This document shows, in pieces, positions 58,301 to 64,000 of a stretch of DNA of 64,000 nt. The position numbers and the translations under genes were made by a program. Origin of the DNA: Apostichopus japonicus (Eukaryota > Echinodermata > Holothuroidea > Aspidochirotida > Stichopodidae); assembly GCF_037975245.1 (NCBI RefSeq), contig NC_092568.1, forward strand, positions 40,292,631 to 40,356,630, given 5' to 3'. The notes below the pieces were generated by a model. That model made no database searches and was not told where the DNA came from. It saw only the letters and a program-made list of their open reading frames with translations. Numbering within the stretch: the stretch's first letter is position 1; the number at the start of each line of letters is the position of its first letter.

Positions 58301-60655
58301 AGAATACTGCACTATCTAGCATTGAGTAATGCTCAACCTTACAGTATAAGGTCAGCAGCATTGCCAGATAGCAACAACAAAAAAGAAAATCTCATATTTT
58401 GTGACTGCTTCCTGCTTTACACAGTTTACTTTGTAGGTTTCATTTTACCAGTAGAGGATTGTAAAAGCAGCTTGATATGCTTACATATGTAGTCAACCTA
58501 TAAATACATGTACTTCCACCTAGTAATCTTTAGCAAAGAGTCACCCAAATGCCAAGAAGACATATAAATACATCGTAAATCCTGTCAGGGCTAAGGAACC
58601 CTTTAAAACTGAGCAACAACAGTGGACGTTAATCAAAGCAATAAAACCTCAGGGACCCTCTTTAGTCTAAAGAATAAAAACATATCAGGATGGAGGGAGG
58701 GATATTGATCATTATCCAGAAACTACCTGTTTTAATAGGACTGGTATTTAAGTGAGAATATCTTTGCATGAAGCATACTCCATACTACAGTAAGTTAACT
58801 TGAAACTTCCTTCAAATTCATAGCATTGATAGCACTGTAAGTCATGAATACTACGGTAACTCAACTCACTAACAGTTGAATGTTTGTTGTTTTCTTCTTC
58901 TTTTTCTGGTCTTAGACTTCTTCATACCAATTACTCACCTTTGTTTCTTCTTATACAGTCCTGTATGATCTGATAACTTTGGTGTCTGTCCATGAGCTTT
59001 CTAACGGCATTGATTGGATCTAGAACTATTACGTGAGGGTGCTTTCGTACATACTCCTGCGAAGGAAAATAAACAAGATTCACATCATGACTGCAACACT
59101 GAGGATAGTCAACACTAAAACTCAATATGCACGTAGGTCATTTTTGAACAGTATGAAAGACACTCAAATAAAGTAGTTAAACTCACTATGTACTTAGGTC
59201 ATTTTTGAACAGTATGAAAGACACTCAAATAAAGTAGTTAAACTCACTATGTACTTAGTTCATCTTTGTACAGAATGAAAGACACTTAAATAAAGTAGCT
59301 AAACTCACTATGTACGTAGGACATTTTTGTACAGTATAAAAGACACTTAAATAAAGTAGTTCATGTAGAACAGAGAGAGCATAGCTAAAATTTTACCAAG
59401 TGCTAAACACAAAGAGGAGCAAGAATGCAGTCATTGTGAGGAGACAGGGAAGGTGAGAGTGAAGTAACTATAAAATATTGTATCACTACCAAACAGTGCA
59501 GTTAGTTGAAATTAGCCTCAAATTCATCAACATATAAACCATGTCCGCCCCGATTCTTCTATGCAAAGTGAGCCATGTAGTAATAATGGGCTTGGGCTTC
59601 TCCCAATTTTGCCAACATTAATGGTCCCTGGAATTGTCCAAGTCTAATTAAATATCCTGATATTTTGTTCAGACAGTTAACATGAAGTTTTCTTGATCAA
59701 TGACACTTGAGAAGGCTACAGAATGATACATTTCCTCCTTCACTGGACGCTAACTAGAGCAGCATCGGAAAAACAGTCGACCAATACTTGATTGTATTTG
59801 CGTATTCTGTAATATACTGTGTCAGACATACTGTAAATAACTCTTTATTCAGTGGTCAAACAGGATGCCATACTTGCTTCCTGCATGCAAATATAAACAG
59901 ACGGCTACACTGGCTCTTAGCAACAGGCATATTATACAGAAGTGTACAATTAATGTTGATGCTATCCAGGGAATCATTTATCACCTATCGCATTGCAAAA
60001 TGCTATGCAAATTTGGTCAACTTGGGTATATATCAGCATTTTCTTTACACAGGAACCAAAGTATTTAATAGGAGACTAATTCAAAGCCTTCAATACTGAG
60101 CTATGTAACAACATTTGAACAGTAAATTATTCCTGCTACCATTAATGGAAGTCATGCAATTGACTGGTTAAGTCAAAGAGATCTAGATCTAAAGACAGAG
60201 GACACAGTATGCTCTAAATTTTCTACATTCAAAAGTTTACTTAAGACCCATGCATCTTTTCACTACTTCTTTTGTAAATTAATTCGCTCTCTTTGTAAAG
60301 TGCCTTGAGCAGTGACTTTTGTCTACTGATTTGGCGCTATATAAGTCTCATTTATTATTATTATTATTAATATTATTATTATTAAATGAATGAGTATATT
60401 CCCAAGGAAATGAAGTCATGTTTTGCAAACTTTGTGTTGTTTTGAGAACTCCTGTAGTTGTCTCGAGGAACAACCAGAGGAAAGAATCCGTTCCTATTTG
60501 CGGAGTAAATTTGAAGATTAGTTTCTTACTTGTAGATTTGACATCATCTGTTTGGCTTTATTGTCTCCGTCCTGAGCTCGAGTGATGACATCTGTAAGTT
60601 TGTGAATGATGAGGTCATATGGTCCTTGGTCCTCCAAAGATTGTAGTAAGTCCAC
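48988..60655 (-). CDS. ITPK1: inositol-tetrakisphosphate 1-kinase (ITPK1), lacking N-terminal exon
   Basis: ITPK1 is an ATP-grasp kinase that phosphorylates Ins(1,3,4)P3 and related inositol phosphates, a step towards higher inositol polyphosphates. Eight exons join in phase into 375 aa: 60655-60530, 59056-58939, 55591-55481, 53405-53362, 52726-52567, 51548-51481, 50851-50683 and 49319-48988. With an N-terminal exon of about 40-50 residues it would match human ITPK1 (414 aa). Motifs: QGPYDLIIHKLTDVI, HVIVLDPINAVRKLMDRHQS, KVAVPRFFEI, AHGSVTSHK, VLYKLFFIGDQYFTVQRPSL, FGVDVIVENN and YIIDINAFPGYDGVPEF. Mg-binding Asp/Asn (FGVD, DIN) and the substrate-loop AHG are present. The last exon adds a 109-aa Ser-rich tail. 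The missing start (GYWLSEKK-type motif) was not found up to 64000. The intron before the last exon contains duplicated acceptors (see findings). Confidence 0.96.
49301..49552. repeat. about 50-bp tandem repeat of the exon H acceptor
   Basis: Five units start at 49301 (true exon end), 49353, 49401, 49450 and 49501 (periods 52, 48, 49 and 51). Each has tctggtactccgtcataacc then tgtgagcaaaacacacaa. On the minus strand this is the polypyrimidine/AG acceptor plus the first codons of exon H. The AG is kept in units 49353, 49450 and 49501 and lost in 49401. Confidence 0.93.
50145..50316. repeat. 86-bp tandem duplication
   Basis: tatacaaccctgtcaatggc ... tctgcttcagtttgtttg repeated at 50231, almost identical apart from an a/c change and a missing base at the right edge. 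ITPK1 intron. Confidence 0.95.
50683..50851 (-). CDS. ITPK1: ITPK1 exon G (Mg-binding)
   Basis: 169 nt after cttttcag, donor TTCCCAG|gtatgt. Encodes LAKVLRIELGMALFGVDVIV and ENNSGIHYIIDINAFP, with the metal-binding Asp and Asn. Confidence 0.97.
51481..51548 (-). CDS. ITPK1: ITPK1 exon F
   Basis: 68 nt after gtttacag, donor AACGAG|gtgagt. Encodes HSTIFFDSHDVSKPNSSSFL, matching human ESIFFNSHNVSKPESSS. Confidence 0.96.
51995..52112. repeat. 16-bp tandem repeat
   Basis: About seven copies of gagtactcctgttgat in an ITPK1 intron. Open frames across it are artefacts (48-bp triple period). Confidence 0.93.
52567..52726 (-). CDS. ITPK1: ITPK1 exon E
   Basis: 160 nt after ctttcacag, donor GCCGGTG|gtgagt. 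Encodes MAIIFNEAGLKDVVAPYVAQ and then NAVLYKLFFIGDQYFTVQRP, with the hinge and nucleotide-binding Lys. Confidence 0.97.
53362..53405 (-). CDS. ITPK1: ITPK1 exon D (glycine-rich loop)
   Basis: 44-nt micro-exon after tctctacag, donor CACAAG|gtaaac. Encodes CKPSQAHGSVTSHK, equivalent to human CKTRVAHGTNSHE. Confidence 0.95.
53406..55480 (-). other. ITPK1 intron between exons C and D
   Basis: Unique sequence with a (ca)n-like run near 54695-54735 and a G run at 55227. No repeats or genes recognised. Confidence 0.7.
55481..55591 (-). CDS. ITPK1: ITPK1 exon C
   Basis: 111 nt after tctacccag, donor CATGTG|gtaaga. Encodes LKGKVAVPRFFEIKSSSIST and QKAAAALKCAQVSFPC. Confidence 0.94.
55592..58938 (-). 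other. ITPK1 intron between exons B and C
   Basis: Carries the LINE 3' end at 55790-56115. The remaining 56.2-58.9 kb looks unique, with a C run at 56561. Confidence 0.7.
55790..56115 (+). mobile_element. LINE 3' end (CR1/L2-like)
   Basis: The plus frame 55823-55963 encodes SFAVAAPVLWNATPVNIPTS, then KHFKKQLKTFLFKVAYEG and a stop, a standard non-LTR ORF2 C-terminus. The 3' UTR ends gcgcttcataagaactgtat plus an AT-rich tail. A stop at 55817 closes the frame upstream, so it is a fragment. Confidence 0.8.
58939..59056 (-). CDS. ITPK1: ITPK1 exon B
   Basis: 118 nt after ccttcgcag, donor AACAAAG|gtgagt. Encodes EYVRKHPHVIVLDPINAVRK and LMDRHQSYQIIQDCIRRNK. Confidence 0.96.
59119..59362. repeat. 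61-bp tandem repeat, four copies
   Basis: Unit: actcactatgtacttaggtc + atttttgaacagtatgaaag + acactcaaataaagtagttaa; copies drift towards the right. It begins 60 bp upstream of the ITPK1 exon B acceptor. Confidence 0.95.
60215..60385 (+). mobile_element. LINE 3'-tail relic
   Basis: Ends ttggcgctatataagtctca followed by (TTA)n, as in CR1/L2-type tails. The preceding bases give a decayed FKSLLK-like frame. Only the 3' end remains. Confidence 0.6.
60530..60655 (-). CDS. ITPK1: ITPK1 exon A (first recognised)
   Basis: 126 nt, phase 0 at both ends, after tttgtttcag, donor CTACAA|gtaaga. Encodes VDLLQSLEDQGPYDLIIHKL and TDVITRAQDGDNKAKQMMSN. Confidence 0.95.
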
Positions 60656-63600
60656 CTGAAACAAAGGAAAATAAGTTGTATTTAAAATTGGCAAATAACA
60701 TGTACAGTAGTAGGATAAATCAGAGAAAATCACAAGAAAAAAAACACATCTCAACTGAACATTGCAGTAGTGCTAACCCAATATTTACCATTCATAAAGT
60801 ATTACAAAAATTACATGGTCCGTTTCTGTGACTTTTAAAACTCATCAGGCAAACAAAGCAATGACAAACCTCTTAAACTCTTCAAGTTGAACACAACTGA
60901 GCATAATATACTGTAACCATCACAATATATTAAGCCTATATTTAAAAATATCAGAAATTTGACTTTACTGTATACTGTGAATTTACCACCAATCTGTATA
61001 CAATGACCAAAGCTTTTCACAAAATATATACCTGCATTGAATACTGCAATGTATATATGGTTTTTATTTGTTTTCTAATTAAATACTTACATTTACTAAT
61101 TGATTCCAATTTAAAACTAGTACAAAGTTACTACCACCCCATCTCACTGAATCCTCTCCAATAAATATCGAATGAAAAAAATATAAAAAAAAACAACAAG
61201 ACACCTGATCAGTAACTCAATCTAGTCTCATTTTACTTACATTAATTTGCATACAACAAGTGCATACTTACTGTATGCAACGCCCAACAGATATCATATC
61301 CATATCACTGTATTGATCATGTTTGATCACTGTCAGTTAGTCAGTACTTTATACAGCTGTATTCATTAACGTCAGGCCCACTTACTATACACATTCTCTT
61401 ACACAGGCTCTTTTATGGATAAACAGTTTGCTAACAGCTTTTAATTTTTTTTATTTTCATTAGTAAGAGTCAGAATATATGCTATACGGTCATCAGAGCT
61501 GTCGTGGTATAAATTAATGTTGCGAATTGTTTGCATTTTCAGAATTACTGTCCAATACAGTACTGTACTTAATTGCACTGTACATCTTCAGTAGGTAACA
61601 AACTAAGGTTAACCTGTCTGGAATTATCCTTCTTGAGGATGATATTCATCAGCATAACCTTTGTCATACATCAGAATATTATTCATTTTTACCAGTTGTT
61701 CTCCTAACTCTTGAGCCAATGACATCTCCATTTGTAGCACTGTATAATACACTGTACTAATACTACCTTTTACAGAGTATCGTACCTATTATATACAAAA
61801 CACAAAGCAATCAAGATTTTAATTAAAGAACAGAAAGTACAGTCCAGTACCATACATGTGTGTAACTTCTCTAGTTACTAAATTTGAATAAATTTTCAGA
61901 TTACATTCTCAGAATCACTGTCCATTGCGAATGCACACATCAATGAAAAACCTGATAGCACATTCAATCTGTACAAACATTTCTGTTTATTAGTCATTCT
62001 GAAATATTTCTTTTAAGATATATGCACGGCATGATTGGCATACATACTGTAGACCTTCATTATGTGATCTGCAAGTATGACGCTTCATATGGGTTATTAC
62101 TGTCAACAGCTTTAATTACATACCGCAGACTCTGTAACAATGTCAAGTGTATACATAGATGTGCACAGTTATATTGACTTTGTCTACAGTAGTAGTGAAA
62201 CTGTATTATTGTACAGTGTACGGGCTAGCTGTAGCCTGTAGCTACGGTAATGAGAACGATGAACTAGCAAGCCGACATACTGCACACCTGCTACGTATGT
62301 ACATTAAATGATCACGGTATAAATGACGGGAGATGATAATAAAATTAACCACGCCTAGAATTTAACAATTAGAGCCGCATTCTAATAATAAATGTGCTGG
62401 CTAAAATCAAGTCCTCACTTGCAATTTTCCTAAAATGCAACTCATAACATTGATCAGTTACCATACAGGATTTAGAAAGCAGCCTAATATATCTTTCCTG
62501 ATATATCAAGCAGTATTAAATTGACTTTTCTGAGATACAGAAATCATCCTTATTCTTCAAATAACTGAAGACTGTTACAATCCTTCATTTATCATGTGTT
62601 TAAGCTCTTAATGGCTACTGGCAGAAAATACCTACTGTATAGGTGCCTTTTTTTTCTATTGGCAAAAGTCAAATTTTACTGGGATCTAGCCACAAAAATG
62701 CTCAAATTTTCAAGGCCTTATTAACAATCTGGAGATCTCTTAACATTCATTAACTGATATGATTTCTAGTCCAGTTATTAACAATTCAATACAGTCTCAA
62801 ATATTCATTTTACTACTCTCATTAACTAATTTGACTCGCTAGAGTGATTCCATGATTAAACACCGTCGTCCATTAATAAACCTGTGATACTGATTTCTGT
62901 GATTATGTTGTAGCTTAATTTGATCAGGGTTGGCGATTTCTTAAATATTTCTAATTATATGTACAGTACGTTTACATTTTTCATGCATTAATTGTTGTAG
63001 ACACTTTGTGAACATGTTTACAGCACAGTGTACTTTTAATGGTGTTTATTGCCAATACTTGATTCCACAAACTTACTTCTGGAACTTCTGGAAAAGCAAC
63101 CATAAAGATACTGAGAACTGCTAATAAAGCAAAAGGCCTGTTTTGAAAAGTGCGCACAAAGGCAAAAGTTCATACAGCACACATATAAATAAAGCATGAT
63201 GCACTAAAGACAACTAAGATTTTGCACAACTGGTACATGTACAAAAAAATAGACAGGCATGACAGGAAATGTAATAAAATCTTCAAGTCCAAAAATCTGC
63301 AACATTTAATATGATACTTATCAGTGCTTGATGCAGGTAATGTTATATTGAATACAGGTCCTAGCTGCCTGCAGAAACTTCACCATAAACTTTTAAACCA
63401 ACAAGATTCCAATGGATGTAAATCAAACTAGAAAAACAGTTGTGAGCCTTGAGGATGGTAGATTTGGAAGGAAGAGATAGGTGTTATGTGGGGGCGCAAT
63501 GCTAAAATGTTACAAACTGTTATAGGCTACAGTAGGTAGATTAAGTGCATAAGTAGAATGGAGACATGTAAGAGAGCGAGGTGTGAAGTAATTTGAACGA

Positions 63601-64000
63601 TTTTCATGCTACATTAAAGACTTAACCACAGAGAGTGTATTGATATTTTAGTATTTAAAAAAACAAAAATTATATCAACCAACCTGCCTTATATTAGATT
63701 GGCTAAATATTGATCACTTCCCTGTTTTACTACATTAAGTCATGGCTGGTCATGTAACAAATCTTGTTTTGTTTTTTTCTGTATGTCTTACATTCCTTCA
63801 GATATTATCATTAATACTCTGCCTAGAGAAGCAGACACCAGCAATTCCAGATTAAATTTAATCCCTGAAATCTGATACAAGTTTAATGGTGGTACCCCAC
63901 CTGAGCAGTACGTACTACACATGCATACAACAAACTTTAACTGGTTCCAATTAAACACATTGACTGAGATACACTGTACACAAGTTTGTTCCACTTGTAA
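60656..64000 (-). other. ITPK1 upstream intron/flank
   Basis: No convincing N-terminal ITPK1 exon. One dispersed-repeat copy lies at 62590-62730. A tiny phase-compatible ATG exon candidate at 63077-63103 is discussed in findings. Otherwise unique AT-rich DNA. Confidence 0.6.
62590..62730 (-). repeat. dispersed repeat family, copy 4
   Basis: The reverse complement carries ttgaaaatttgagcattttt, tggctagatcccagtaaaat and tttgccaatagaaaaaaaag, matching the layout of copies at 5275 and 29010. Confidence 0.45.

Overview
This is animal nuclear DNA. It is AT-rich, with long introns, GT-AG exons, microsatellites, non-LTR retrotransposon tails, tRNA-headed SINEs and TIR elements. Gene content (vasohibin, ITPK1, mitochondrial-type acetyl-CoA synthetase) and the repeat types suggest an invertebrate deuterostome, possibly an echinoderm. 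That placement is inference; no mitochondrial or rRNA marker is present.

Five protein-coding genes can be reconstructed from exon translations with matching splice phases. (1) 302-7897, minus: the 5' three coding exons of an ACSS1-like acetyl-CoA synthetase, which continues off the left edge. (2) 18561-19700, plus: one coding exon for a protein with three C2H2 zinc fingers. (3) 22831-40793, minus: a complete nine-exon vasohibin (VASH, tubulin tyrosine carboxypeptidase; 332 aa) with its Cys/His/Ser triad in the expected spacing. (4) 44723-46833, plus: a four-exon, 144-aa profilin-like protein, head to head with VASH. (5) 48988-60655, minus: eight exons of inositol-tetrakisphosphate 1-kinase (ITPK1), whose N-terminal exon is not identified and probably lies beyond the right edge.

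The gaps and introns are rich in repeats. 7.9-18.5 kb is intergenic: a palindromic AACGTT-type MITE, a decayed Harbinger transposase split by a hAT-like MITE (8-bp TSD, with a hairpin nested inside), a retroposed element with a U2 snRNA-like head and a 13-bp TSD, and a tRNA-headed SINE. VASH introns hold a 16-aa-periodic minisatellite, a TGCATGCA-rich array, a minisatellite interrupted by a LINE 3' end, a second hAT MITE and a fold-back element. They also hold a compact 1.05-kb Penelope-like unit: a GIY-YIG endonuclease ORF between about 97% identical 148-bp inverted repeats that carry a hammerhead-like core and an RFX X-box palindrome. The last ITPK1 intron holds four tandem copies of its own 3' splice acceptor.

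The host genes do not form a single pathway. VASH (tubulin detyrosination) and the profilin-like gene (profilin fold) are both cytoskeletal and share a divergent intergenic region; whether they are co-regulated is untested. The strongest unusual signals are the Penelope-type unit, the U2-headed retroposon and the tandemly duplicated splice acceptor.
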